Assembly (NCBI GenBank): GCA_025094145.1
Contig: JALLLS010000013.1
Coordinates: forward strand, 62,001 to 126,000
DNA from: Spinellus fusiger
Taxonomy: Eukaryota; Mucoromycota; Mucoromycetes; Mucorales; Phycomycetaceae
Direction of reading: 5' to 3'
DNA: 64,000 bases
Part shown: positions 1 through 13,603 of the stretch, in pieces
Layout: each line of letters starts with the position of its first letter
How positions within the stretch are numbered: position 1 is the first letter of the stretch
Position numbers and translations under genes: made by a program
Notes under the pieces: generated by a model
The model's database searches: none
What the model saw: only the letters and a program-made list of their open reading frames with translations
Told to the model about the DNA's origin: nothing

Positions 1-445
1 AAGTGGTAGAGGCAGAAGCAGAAGTAGAAGCAGAAGCACAGGTACAGGCATAGGTATAGGCATAGGCATAGGCACATGTACACGCAGAAGCAGAAGCACA
101 GACATACGCAGAAGGAGAAAAAGGGACCAATAAGTGGTGATTAGAATGTCGAGTAGAGGAATGATGAGATCGTGTTGGTGGTGGGGTTGGCTTGATTGAA
201 TGGACAGGCTCTTCCATACGTTCAGCTTGCTCTAATCGCTGGCTTAACTCTGCCACAAATGAACCTGTCCGGGGCACAGTAGTAGCAGTAATAATAGACG
301 CAATATCCTTTGATGGTTCTATTGACTGCGACCCACCTAGCCATTGTTTATTAGGTACAGGAGGCGGAGGATGTAAAAGAACAGAGCCTATGTCTGTTTT
401 AGAGCGTTGGTAGTTTTCCTGTGTAGATAGGTTGAGTCTTGACAT
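1..445 (-). CDS. N-terminal part of an unrecognised proline-rich protein (runs off left edge)
   Basis: A minus-strand frame opens at an ATG at 445 and stays open for 148 codons to the window edge. The first ~100 residues are non-repetitive and look disordered: a Pro run (HPPPPVPNKQWLGG), an Arg/Glu-rich helical stretch (FVAELSQRLEQAERMEE), then PTPPPT and a His/Ser stretch. The last ~45 codons are a hexamer-derived Ala/Ser/Cys/Tyr/Thr dipeptide run, which may be coding low complexity or the edge of an intron. No catalytic domain is visible. The Pro-rich start would suit an SH3-binding or scaffold protein, but that is a guess. TATA-like sequence (tagtataatatat) lies upstream near 512-525. Confidence 0.55.
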   Translation of the reverse strand, partial: MSRLNLSTQENYQRSKTDIGSVLLHPPPPVPNKQWLGGSQSIEPSKDIASIITATTVPRTGSFVAELSQRLEQAERMEEPVHSIKPTPPPTRSHHSSTRHSNHHLLVPFSPSAYVCASASACTCAYAYAYTYACTCASASTSASASTT

Positions 446-1744
446 GGTGCAGTATGAATCAGAGAGTAATAATTATTTAGTGAACCAAAGAAGTCGTACA
501 CTATTATAAAGTGTAGTATAATATATAGGTGTATGTCTATGTATTCAAAGTGTCTATGTATATATGAACAACCTTTTGTTTGTTAGCATAGCCCCTATCA
601 AAGTGTCACGCCTCAAAAGCCCAAGGGTAAAATGACAAGTATAGGCACCTCCTTAATTTCTTCCCTTTTCCCTTTTCTCTTTGCTTACATTTCTCTCCAC
701 ATTTCTCTCTTTCTTTTTTTTAAATATATTTATATATAAAGAACCTTCACACATAAATATAGATATGCCCATAAAACATATTCTTTTTATTCTCTTCCTC
801 ATCTCATATGTAGATATAGACATGCCAATTCATACTCCATCTTTAAATAGCAAGGGAGGAAGTAAGGGAGACAGGGAGAAGATAAAGAGGAAAAAGAAGA
901 AAAGAAGAAAAAAAAAAGGGTTTCTGTTTACCACTATAATGGAAATGTCCATAGGATAAAACCCAACACACATTGAAGGATGATCTGGGATAGTGTTTTG
1001 CTGATTGTGTTTGGCATTATGCCTCTTCCTATCTTGATCTCTTTACAAGAAAGTAAAAGTCTTACTGAAATGTGACAAGAGAAGGCTAAGAAAAAAGAGG
1101 TATAAAGAATAGAAGAAAAGAGATGAGAATACTAGGACTATGCACTGTCAGTAGTTTGGTAGTGTCATCGTATTAACATGAACACAGCACAGTGTCTATT
1201 CACTAAGGTGATTAGAACTATTACTGACTGCAGGGTCAGTATTCTATGCACTAGCAACCACAGCACAGTGGTTTATGAACAACTCCCATAGAAGAAGAAA
1301 AAACATCTGTTGGCCTGTCTTTCTTTCATTCTGTATATTGTCTTTGGCCTCATTTTATATATATCCACAAGACAGGGTGATATGAGAGGAAAAAGGATAA
1401 AAATAAAATAAGGAAGAGAATAAATCAGTATTCTGTTGATATTTCTTATTTTACTATTCTTCAGAAAGAAAGCTCATGTCTGACTTGTATGACTACTGCT
1501 ATTCTATAGACTGCAATGACTACTACCACCTTTTAATAGTATTTTTTTATATATAATTACTGAAAAATCACTTTTAAAGAAGGGTGGATCCGGCTATTTA
1601 ATTGTTTGATAGATAATGCACAATCACCCTCATTGAATTTGTTTAATATTTGTTGGGAAGTATGGTGATAAAAGGGAAAAGAAAGACTTATTTCTATTGT
1701 ATGAAACACTTTTGTCTTTATAGATGTTGACAAGTCAACACATT
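446..1744. other. Intergenic, no gene recognised
   Basis: AT-rich, with short poly-A/T and poly-AG tracts (for example 860-920). The one open frame (681-959, plus) has low-complexity composition and no recognisable motif. Around 1618-1655 there is a weak resemblance to the terminal repeat of the Tc1-like element found at 30098-31409, too decayed to call. I see no RNA gene. Confidence 0.5.
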
Positions 1745-2455
1745 ATTTCATATGGATACCCAATCACCTCTTGAGTGAACCATCGTCAAAATTGATATAC
1801 AGGCTGTTGTGAATAGGGTCATTTGCACAAAAGTCATTAAAATTGTCCAAATAATGATAGATACCAGACAGAAAGTAGAGACATTGTGATATGACCAAGA
1901 AATGGCAGCTTACTGTAAAGAATGAGTGAGATGAATCAGTCATATAATCCTATGAGCTATGTACTTTTTTTCATATAGGATAGTTAGGTTTGGAATATAA
2001 ATACATACTTATTCAATGACCAAAATGTCAAGATAAGCACACTAAAACACTACTGCCCCAGACTAATGTATAAAAAAAAACAGCTACACAATCAATGGTT
2101 TATGATGAAGCATCTATGATAAGCTGTAATTTATCTGAATACAGTGGATTGATCTTTCAGAGATAATATAAAAGTACAACAGCCTGCATTAGAATGCATG
2201 CCTTTTGGTGGTGATTTCCTTGAAGTTCTTCTATCTGTAATAATCATTAAAGTATAAAAGAATAACAAACAAGTCGAATAAAAAAGAGCAGAGTGAATCG
2301 TACGTTAACTAAACCAAATACCCTTGAACACAAGAAGCCTCGGTTGACTAACTGACGGAAACCCCATGCTACAGGTAAACTATCTAAAGTGATAATGAAG
2401 TGTATCTTATTCGATTTTGTCATGCAAAAAGATATTACAATGTCTAGTATACTAC
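1745..2455. mobile_element. Deletion derivative of the repeat at 48785-50320 (inverse orientation)
   Basis: This stretch aligns by eye, in inverse orientation, with 48785-50320. Shared blocks include the segments around 1880-1960 (compare 50100-50180), 2190-2320 (49545-49650) and 2335-2455 (48785-48905). Relative to the longer copy it lacks about 640 bp, the part that carries a Fanzor C-terminal domain; the junction is near 2328. It ends about 65 bp beyond the stop codon of the oxygenase gene. A (TAC/TAA)n-like trinucleotide tract follows at 2450-2500. Confidence 0.7.
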
Positions 2456-2520
2456 TAATACTACTACTACTACTAATAATGATAATAATAATAAATAAGC
2501 GCAAGGAGTATGTAGCATTG

Positions 2521-4108
2521 CTAATACTTATATGTGTTGTTAATTTTATACTGCAGATGATCTGCCGCGGTAATACACTTGGAGTCACTGGCTTTGTTGG
2601 GAACATATTCACTGGGGACAGGTTCTAAAACCGTTTGCCCACCCTGACAGAAATAGGCCATGCTGTAGCGTGGCTTTGTCTGAGTCTCTGGTCTAAACAC
2701 CACTCTGTGTTTGGTGGATCTGAGAAGACCTCCTGTCCAATACTCAAGACAGTCACCCAAGTTCACTGTAATACACCCATCCAAGGCAGGAGCATCCAGC
2801 CAAGATCCATCTTCTTTCTCAACCTCAAGGCCACCAACTTTGTTTTGGAATAGGAGAGTAATAGATCCGTAGTCGGAATGTCTATTATTTTACAGGTCCA
2901 GGTACAAGATAAACACAAAGGCATAGGATTAGCCATACTACTGTCTTTTATATATATAAAACAAAGCCAAAATAATACTAATACTAATAGAAAGATATGC
3001 TTGTTGTTGCTGTTGTTGATTTTTGCATTCACATTTATATTGTCTTTCTTCTATTCTGTTTCTCTGTCTGTCTTGTAGTTCATAGGAAATAGAAGCAACT
3101 CACCTGCCAATACGAATATCATCTGTCTCGGTGGAGTGTGCAAGGGGTGGGTAGTGAAGCAATCGCAACAGATCACCTGAAGGATCCTCATACAAATGTC
3201 GGTTATAAAACCACATTTTACCACCTTTTGACTCTGGGATCTATAGAAAGGTAATGAGGCATTATTTAGTATATTTCCTGATATCATTTCCCTGAAGTAT
3301 CTACCTTTAATGCTGCTCCAAGACAAATAAGTACTTTGCCCACTATGGCATGACATCCCTAGAGTTGAGTTGAGTTGATTCCATTCCAGCAGAACTGACT
3401 GCTGTCAAACAGCTGAGAATCAGTCAAGGGCTTACCTGAATAAAGTCTTTCAGCTCATCCTTATCCTTTGTCAAAACATGAGGCAAAGGCTGATCAGTAT
3501 GACTTCCGTTCAGCTTTGAAATATTAAAAGACCTTTAGCACACAAGAGAAAGAGAAAGAGATAGACCATTAGACCTTATTCAATCACTCCAAGTCTAATT
3601 CTATGCCTATGCTTATTGTTTGGGAAAAGAAAAGAAAAAATATATTACTCTTTGAAATCACCCTGTTGGTAGTTCTGAGGATCCGTACTATGTGTATGCA
3701 TTCATTATCATCCGCCATCAAGCCCTTACTCTCTCTCTCTCTTTCTTCACCCGTGAAAAATAAATAAATCACCACTCACGCTTCTTGACGAATGGAAGAA
3801 TATCCTAGGTTGACTTGTGTATCAATAGCATATTCTGACTTAACATCATCGGGAAGCTTAAATAGTTCCCGACTCTATAGATATATAAAATAAAAGAGAA
3901 TTGTCAGCTATCATAAATACATATTTATGTAGATATCAAAACACTCTTTTCTAATCATTACTTTTTCAAACATGGAATCCACAGAAGATGGTGTAATATC
4001 TGTATTGGAAAGGTAAAAGAATCCAGAGGTTCTTGCAGCATCAAACACTTTCTGAGCACACTCCTCAAAATGAGTGTTGAATAAAGAGAAATCAATGATA
4101 GGAATCAT
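2521..4108 (-). CDS. 2-oxoglutarate/Fe(II)-dependent oxygenase, isopenicillin N synthase-like
   Basis: Seven exons join in phase: 4108-3962, 3874-3780, 3687-3649, 3532-3436, 3358-3305, 3240-3104, 2881-2521, giving 309 aa, close to the usual 310-350 aa. The N-terminal domain starts at the ATG at 4108 with MIPIIDF and FDAARTSGFFYL, typical of the DIOX_N region. The C-terminal jelly roll keeps the iron ligands H191, D193 (HSDYGS) and H248 (TKHR) and the 2-oxoglutarate-binding R261-Y-S263. It should be an active cytosolic oxygenase. Substrate is unknown; fungal relatives act on secondary metabolites, hormones or amino-acid derivatives. There is no biosynthetic cluster around it: downstream is a transposon relic, upstream intergenic DNA. 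A longer in-frame start at 4249 would add a Phe-rich leader and is less likely. Confidence 0.9.
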
Positions 4109-5639
4109 AGGGCTTGAGAAGAAGAAGGTATGAAAAAGTGTGTGAGAGAGAAAATGTAGAAAAAAGGGCGGAAGAATAAAAAGCAAAAAGAAAAAGAAAA
4201 AGATAATCTCATCTTTATTCTCACAGATTTTATTTATATTCGTACACAATGCCTGTGTTTCTATAGCAATGGTTTTTTTTGATACTTTTTCTATTTTCTT
4301 TCATTCTTTCTTCTTTTCTCTATGGAAATAAAGAAAAAACAAGTAGTCAACAAGTCGATGATCTTACGGTGCTTTGTAGTGTTATTTTATTTATTGGCTA
4401 TCACTCTATTTTTTTTTACCTAGAGTCAATGCAATGCAATGCAATGGTATGACCAGAATTAACTGAGTCATGAAATTAGAAATACAAGAATAAAGACATA
4501 AGGCTCTATTAGTTGAGAGTAACAGAATGAATATATCCTGAGAACCTTCACACCTGTCTTGTTTGGATGAATAACCCATTAATCCATTCTTTATTCTTTG
4601 TGCGCGTAGAAAACAATAGTGAAGTGGAGAAAGATAAATGATGGTAGCACCACAGCCTCATGTATCAAGAGAGGATATTAAAACAAGCAGTGTATTTCCT
4701 ATTAAGTTAATAGAAAAATAATATTCGTTCTTAAAAGCCATAGAACAGAATACAACATATCCGTTTAAATTTATTCGATACCCATGGATCTGTTTACTTT
4801 TTGATCTGCTTTCACGTGATGATGAAGCTATTGAAAAGAGAGTCAAGAGGTGATGGCTGGTAGGCATGGTAAAAGTCCCTCCATATATTCAGCAGAAGAG
4901 ATTAAATAGACACTGTACAAATCTACAGATCCTTTATGGACCAACTGTCAAAGAGTAGTAGTAGAAATACTATCTTTCCTCTTTATCATGGAGTGGAGTA
5001 CACACACCAGCCTAATCATTCTTTGGGTGTGTAGGTTGATTTGTGCTCCAGATCTAACAATGCTACTCCAGATCCAATGGTTAGACCTCAGATCCATACA
5101 GTCATTTAGTATCACAACCCAAAATTAAATGATAAAGATAACAGTCTTTGTAATAACCAAGCCTATCGTGTGGATACTCTTCATTGATCTTGTCAACCCA
5201 CCAAAGATACTAGTCCAAGCCCCATCTATAGTATGGCCAATATTAAAAACAAGTAGTATCTCAATGTCCTTTATGAATAGTCAACAAAGACTCCTGTTCT
5301 CACTTGTTAACATATTTGTGTAGACTGTTGAAAGAAGTAAAGAAAAAGTTGCTCAAGGAGGCTGCTTATGTTTTGCCTTGCGTATCGGATAGGTATTTTC
5401 TATTCATGAATTTTTTGTCTTTTTTAATTCAACTTATCATTGTAGGTAACCCATAACATATTCTATACACTTTTAGTTACCCATCATCTAATTATTCATT
5501 TCACTATCAGATCCACATCAACACAGTGCCCCCAATTACATTCTTATTTTTGTGCATAGAAACTGAGCTTTGTTTATTTATTTTATTTATAAAGGCGCAA
5601 GAAAAAAAACAATGGACTAACCATTATTCCCATTTTATC
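4109..5639. other. Intergenic between the oxygenase gene and a Tc1-like element
   Basis: No convincing gene. Short open frames at 4658-4867 (minus) and 5129-5323 (plus) have no domain I recognise and no flanking exons that extend them. The stretch 4870-5340 has higher complexity than its surroundings and could be an old gene or retroelement fragment, but I cannot name it. Confidence 0.45.
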
Positions 5640-5641
5640 TA

Positions 5642-7210
5642 CACTATTTTCACTTATTATTGTCGCACTTTTAGAGAAAAATATGTCGCATTAATAAATT
5701 AAAATATGTCGCATTAATAAATTAAAACTGACGTATTCTAAGTACTTGAGGTTTTCTTACATTTTACTTTTCTTAAAAAATGAATAACATTGTGCACGAA
5801 GACGGCCAAGGAAATATCTATAATGATGAAGGCATAGCCGTTACAGTAGTGGAGATGGAGGTAGACGAGGAGACGTACCACATTGAGACGGTTACAAATT
5901 TCGGGATGTACCTTGACCTCAAACCACCCGAGAAGCCAGAAAGAAGAACTGTACAACAATCCGTAGACAGAGATGTCAATACTGAAGAGGATAACAGAGC
6001 TCCTGGTATCCACAGGCATTACAAAGATTCCGAAAAAGAGCAGTTGTTTGTATTGATTTATGAAAGGGGTATGAGCGTCAGAGCTGCTGCGCTGAAACTT
6101 CAAATCCACCCACGCACTGCTCAGCGATGGTACTCAAACGATCAGCAGAACCCTCAGACATTCATTGCCAGAAAAGAAGGTAGTGGAAGGCCAGTTGGTA
6201 GACCAGCACTACTTGACGATAACCATAAAAGATTTTTGGTCGATTTATTGGACGATCAGCCCTCTTTAGTCCTGAATCAAATGATGGAGAGTTTGAGAAC
6301 GTCTTTTATTGATTTAGAGATATCGAAAACAACTCTCTACAATTTTGTCACCAAAAATTGTAAGATCAGTCTGAAAAGAGCCCATTTTCATTCAGTTGAT
6401 CGTAATAGTCCTGAAAAGATCAAGAATCGAAAGGAGTGGGTACAGAAATGGATGGAGACAGACATGGACTACATGAGCAACTGTGTCTTTATAGATGAGG
6501 CGGCATTCCACATCAACATGAAGCGTACTTTTGCTTGGTCAAAAGTAGGTACTTGTGCAGTAGTAAAAGTACCAAGAACGAGGGCTAAAACAACAACCAT
6601 CCTGGGAGCAACATCTGCTCAGGGCATTGTCAATATAAAAGTAAGACGGCCTCAAATGTTTCCTGTTTCAAAGAAGAGAAGAACTACTGGATCTGATGGG
6701 CCTTCTCAAAAACAAAGCAAAGGCACTGTTACTGGCCACTATATCAATTTCTTGAGCGATACAATGGATGTCATGGACAATTATCCAGATGTTTTCAAGG
6801 ATAATTACTTGATTATGGACAACGCCCCCATCCACATGAATGAAGACATTAAAAGCTTCATTGAAGGCCGTGGGTACAAGTGTGTTTATCTTCCCCCTTA
6901 CTCACCAGAGTTGAATCCCATTGAGCAATTCTGGTCTGTTTGCAAAAGCAGGTTAAAAAGAGAAAGACTCTTGGAAGAAGAAACTCTGTCATCTAGAATC
7001 GCCGATGCATCTAACCAAGTTCTTCTCGGTGACCTCAGAGGGTTTTGCAAATACTCTGTCGATAGATTTGAGGATTGCTTACAAGAGAAGTCTCTTTAAA
7101 AATAAAACATTTATGTCGCATTTGTCGCATCCAACTTATACGCCATCTTTTAATTTATTAATGCGACATATTTTTTTCCAAAAGTGCGACAATAATAAGT
7201 GAAAATAGTG
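5642..7210 (+). mobile_element. Complete Tc1-like DNA transposon (1,569 bp)
   Basis: About 60-bp terminal inverted repeats lie at 5642-5702 and 7151-7210, starting CACTATTTTCACTTATTATT, with only a few mismatches. The target duplication is TA (5640-5641 and 7211-7212). Inside the left repeat, the 23-bp block around tatgtcgcattaataaatta occurs twice in tandem (5682-5727); the right end carries it once. The element holds one uninterrupted transposase gene. The intact frame, matching ends and clean TA duplication suggest a recent insertion. Confidence 0.92.
5780..7099 (+). CDS. DD34E Tc1/mariner-type transposase, apparently intact
   Basis: 439 aa, no intron. Residues ~65-165 form the DNA-binding part: a helix-turn-helix (RGMSVRAAALKLQIHPRTAQRW) followed by a basic GRPVGRP hook. 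The DDE domain has D239 (FIDEAAF), D347 (IMDNAPIH) and E382 (LNPIEQFW), with 34 residues between the second D and the E. The YLPPYSPELNP motif precedes the final Glu. All three acidic residues and the frame are intact, so the protein is likely able to catalyse cut-and-paste transposition. It is longer than classical Tc1 (~340 aa) because of an acidic N-terminal ~60 residues and a Lys/Arg/Ser insert around residues 295-320. Confidence 0.92.
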   Translation: MNNIVHEDGQGNIYNDEGIAVTVVEMEVDEETYHIETVTNFGMYLDLKPPEKPERRTVQQSVDRDVNTEEDNRAPGIHRHYKDSEKEQLFVLIYERGMSVRAAALKLQIHPRTAQRWYSNDQQNPQTFIARKEGSGRPVGRPALLDDNHKRFLVDLLDDQPSLVLNQMMESLRTSFIDLEISKTTLYNFVTKNCKISLKRAHFHSVDRNSPEKIKNRKEWVQKWMETDMDYMSNCVFIDEAAFHINMKRTFAWSKVGTCAVVKVPRTRAKTTTILGATSAQGIVNIKVRRPQMFPVSKKRRTTGSDGPSQKQSKGTVTGHYINFLSDTMDVMDNYPDVFKDNYLIMDNAPIHMNEDIKSFIEGRGYKCVYLPPYSPELNPIEQFWSVCKSRLKRERLLEEETLSSRIADASNQVLLGDLRGFCKYSVDRFEDCLQEKSL

Positions 7211-7490
7211 TATTTCCACAAGTCAGATTGTTAGTAGAAATATTCTATCAAGTCCTATAGGATCATCTAACATCAGATGTAGGAACATAATAAAGCACAC
7301 CAATAGATTGAATTTCATAGACTATCGACTTCTCTTTACTAATGGCTGGTTTTTATTTATTTATAATATCAGCTGCAGCTTTAAATTTACTTTTACACAC
7401 AGACTACCAAAAAGAAGAAGAAGAAAAAGAAGAAGAAGAGGCTACAGAGAGTATTGACCTAAACTGTGTGTAGGGGGTAGTCATGGCAAT

Positions 7491-9750
7491 CTACACACCC
7501 AAAGATTTTTCTGGCTTTTAGGCGGTGATATCTCCTTCCTTTTACGTCTAAAATATATTGCCTTTTATGAAACTGTGTTTAAAATCAAAAGGTTTGCAAG
7601 TATCTAAATAATTGTTTCCTTTTGTGGATACCTCAATATCAAATTGTATTATCAATGGAATATATTGTTTATGAATAAAATTGATGGATAAAATTGTTTA
7701 TTGTAATAATATAGCTAATAATACTGTAGCTAATAACATACTATTACTATAGCCACTGCTGTTCTAGGTGTATTCCTTCATAGCAACAGAATATACACCC
7801 TAAAAGCCTTGTGATTTATCCTTGGGAGATAGATAACTATGCTCAGAAGTATAACCTAGACAGCCTAGACAGCCTAGACAGTATAGAAGGAAGAAGACCA
7901 CCTTGGACTGACTTGAGAAAGAGTCTTTACTTATCTAATAACAGAAGAGTATATTAGTAATAATTCAATCAAGAGAGATAGTAAACTTACCTTGTACTTA
8001 GTGTTTGTCTTGAGAATAATAAGCCATGTTTTATCTATTGGAAGAAGAGTCAGTACTATGCCTTATGGATTACAATGAGCTCAAGCCCAGATGAAGACAC
8101 TGCTTACCTTTTTATCACTAGAATAGTTCTTGGTGGTGTCTATCACCTCCTTCTATTGCTTTTATTTGTTAATAATGGCACATTATCTTGCTTATTTATG
8201 CTCATCTTGATGAGTACTTGGGTGTTAAGTTGTATAGACAGTGTAGGAAATAACAAAAGGAGGAGATTATCAAAACAAATAATTATCTTTCTTTCTCTAT
8301 TCTGGTGATGTATACATTTTAGTCTTCACTCATAAAATTCACAAGTCAAATTCACATCAAATTTATAAGTCAAACAATTCACACTATATAACTTTGATCA
8401 TTATAGCTTAGAATATAAATATATAAAATTAGCCTTAAGATCTATACTATGTAACTTTGTAAAATATATCTTTTATTCTGCAATAAAGGGCACTGTGGTT
8501 ATCAACAAGACCACTGGAGAGATACATCTGTAGTTGTTTGGTCTCTAGAAGGGACAAAGAAATAGAGTATTAGTACAAAGGCTGGTCTAGGGAAATCAAA
8601 GAGGGTACATGAACAGGAACACAACACACGATTTGTTCACAACGGGTAACTAGGCAACTGTTCTTTAAGGAATTCTTCCCTTTCTAAAATGTTGTTGTAG
8701 TCTGCATTACTTTGGTAGTTCTGATTAAGCAAATGACTTGTGAAGTTTCGTTTTGTTCTCTTCTGCTCAGATATAAATACATGTCAAACACACTGTCTGT
8801 TTTTCTCCATATCTTCTACTCTCTTTATTTTGTTTATCTTTGTCTGGCATATAAACCAACAGTTGTGATCTGGTAAGTGTCTGTGTATGTTTATTATGTC
8901 TGACATGTTAGTCAGTTTCTATTGTATATTTTTTTACTATAGTAAACCCAGTGAATCCATTACAAAGGCAAGAAGGTGCCAGTGCAAGGGTAATACGACA
9001 CACACATAGAGTACATTAATACATCTCGAACTAATTATTCTTACTACTATTCTATTATTGAAAAGGGGTATTGGCACCTAAAAGGATTGGAGTATGATCC
9101 TACCAAGCTGCCAGTCGTTGCTTATGGCACAGGAATAAAGGTAAAAGATGCTGCCAAATTTAAAGACCATTGTGTTGATTTGACGAGAGTTTTATATCAA
9201 TCATTGAAAAAGAGACAAAAGAGTGGAGATCTTCTTATGGTTGATGTTGATAAACTTCGAACATCGAGAGTAAACATGATTGACCTCTCACCCAATATAA
9301 AAAGCTCTTCTAACAGTTACTCTGTTTTGTTTTCTTTTTTTGTTCTCAAGATCTGCCACACTTGCAACACAGACAGCCTCACTGAGGTATTAGTGAATTT
9401 CAACAATATCCGCGCTTGCCAAAGTTGCGGAATTGTTTGGAACAGAGATGTGAATGCATCAAAGAATATCTATACGATTGAAGAAGAGGCTTTGAATGAT
9501 CGCCACCGATCAGCTCCATTCTGTAGAAAAGAATAGATATTCTTTGATGCATTCATATCATATATCGCCACATTGAAAGTGGTTTCCTCTGGGTTCAGAT
9601 ATTTACAGGTAAATTTACATAATAATCTTTATTTAAGAACTAACATGAATACATCTCACTTTATTTTCACACATTTTCAAATCGATGTCATTTCTAAACA
9701 ATTGTATTTCGACTATTTCCTTCTATATCCTAAAGACCTCCTGGTGTGTA
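7491..9750 (+). mobile_element. Fanzor-carrying TIR element, copy A (2.26 kb)
   Basis: The left end reads ctacacacccaaagattttt and the right end is the inverse of the same terminal repeat (gacctcctggtgtgta). The body aligns by eye with the inverted copy at 14507-17167 over both halves: 7500-8395 matches 17160-16490, and 8395-9750 matches 15545-14507. Copy A lacks the ~950 bp present in copy B between those blocks. It also has ~265 bp (about 8675-8942) that copy B lacks. The Fanzor C-terminal coding region lies in the right half. No clear target duplication is visible. Confidence 0.8.
8943..9536 (+). pseudogene. Fanzor (eukaryotic TnpB-like nuclease) C-terminal domain, copy A
   Basis: Removing a GT-AG intron at 9270-9350 (branch-like ctaac, polypyrimidine tract) joins RTSR to ICHTC. 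Exons 9066-9269 and 9351-9536 then read in frame to the stop. This gives the TnpB/Fanzor signature RTSRICHTC...CQSCG..WNRDVNASKNI: two Cys pairs of the zinc ribbon and the RuvC-III Asp in NRD. An upstream exon, 8943-8989, can be joined in phase, but before it the frame meets a stop, so most of the protein (wedge, REC, RuvC-I) is gone. The VVAYGTG segment matches the usual RuvC-II strand, but I see no obvious catalytic Glu there, and the alternative Glu site before RTS is Lys (VDKLRTS). Likely a relic. Confidence 0.8.
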
Positions 9751-10131
9751 TCAAAGAAAAAAGACATCTTCAATGACTAAATTAGGAAAAATAATACGCA
9801 TCTGATAATAAAGACGGAATAGGGTATTCTATTCAGCCAATCATAATACAATACAAATGAAAGATACGATATGTCTCTTCTATAGCACTGCTGTTCTACT
9901 GTGTCTGCCTTTTTCTTCCGACAACAAAAGAGCAAGACCCCATACACTTGTATGTCAGTCATTAGTTATTTGAATTTAAAGTTCATATAGATACAAGAGA
10001 GAGTCATACGCACATTTTGTATTATACTAAGCAAAGAAAGAAAAGAAAAGAAAAACATAACGTTAACATTGAAATACAATTAACAGGGGAAAATCAAAGG
10101 AAAACAAGAAAAGAAAGAAAAGAAAAACATG

Positions 10132-10167
<36 letters not shown>

Positions 10168-10270
10168 AACAAACAAGAAAACAAACAAGAAAACAAACAA
10201 ACAAACAAACAAACAAACAAACAAGAAAACAAGAAAACAAGAAAACAAACAAACAAAAAACACAAGAACA
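9751..10270. repeat. Intergenic with (CA)n and (AAAC)n microsatellites
   Basis: No gene up to the stop codon of the acetyltransferase gene at 10271. From about 10132 to 10163 there is a CA dinucleotide run, then from 10163 to 10258 an AAAC/AAG-AAAAC tetranucleotide run. The open frames across it on both strands (10017-10334, 10063-10425) are translations of these repeats. Confidence 0.8.
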
Positions 10271-12320
<2,050 letters not shown>

Positions 12321-12624
12321 TTAGACAAGACGATAGAAGGGACTGAACTTGTTGAAAGCAGAGAAGTGTATAAGAACCGTAATATAGAATATGAGTGTGT
12401 CTGTAGGCAGGTGGGTTGGTAGATGGCCTAGCTAAGCCCACCCTATTCCCAGGTCACATGATATTGGTGAGGTGTTGTAAATCAATGGGAGGGTTTCTTT
12501 ATTCCATGAGGTTGAATTGTTTAAACTTTTTTCTTTTATTATGTGACTGATATTTTTACATGACAGAAATAAACAAACATACACAGCCATGGAAGGTGTC
12601 TGAGGATGCCACAGAGAAAAGTGT

Positions 12625-13603
<979 letters not shown>

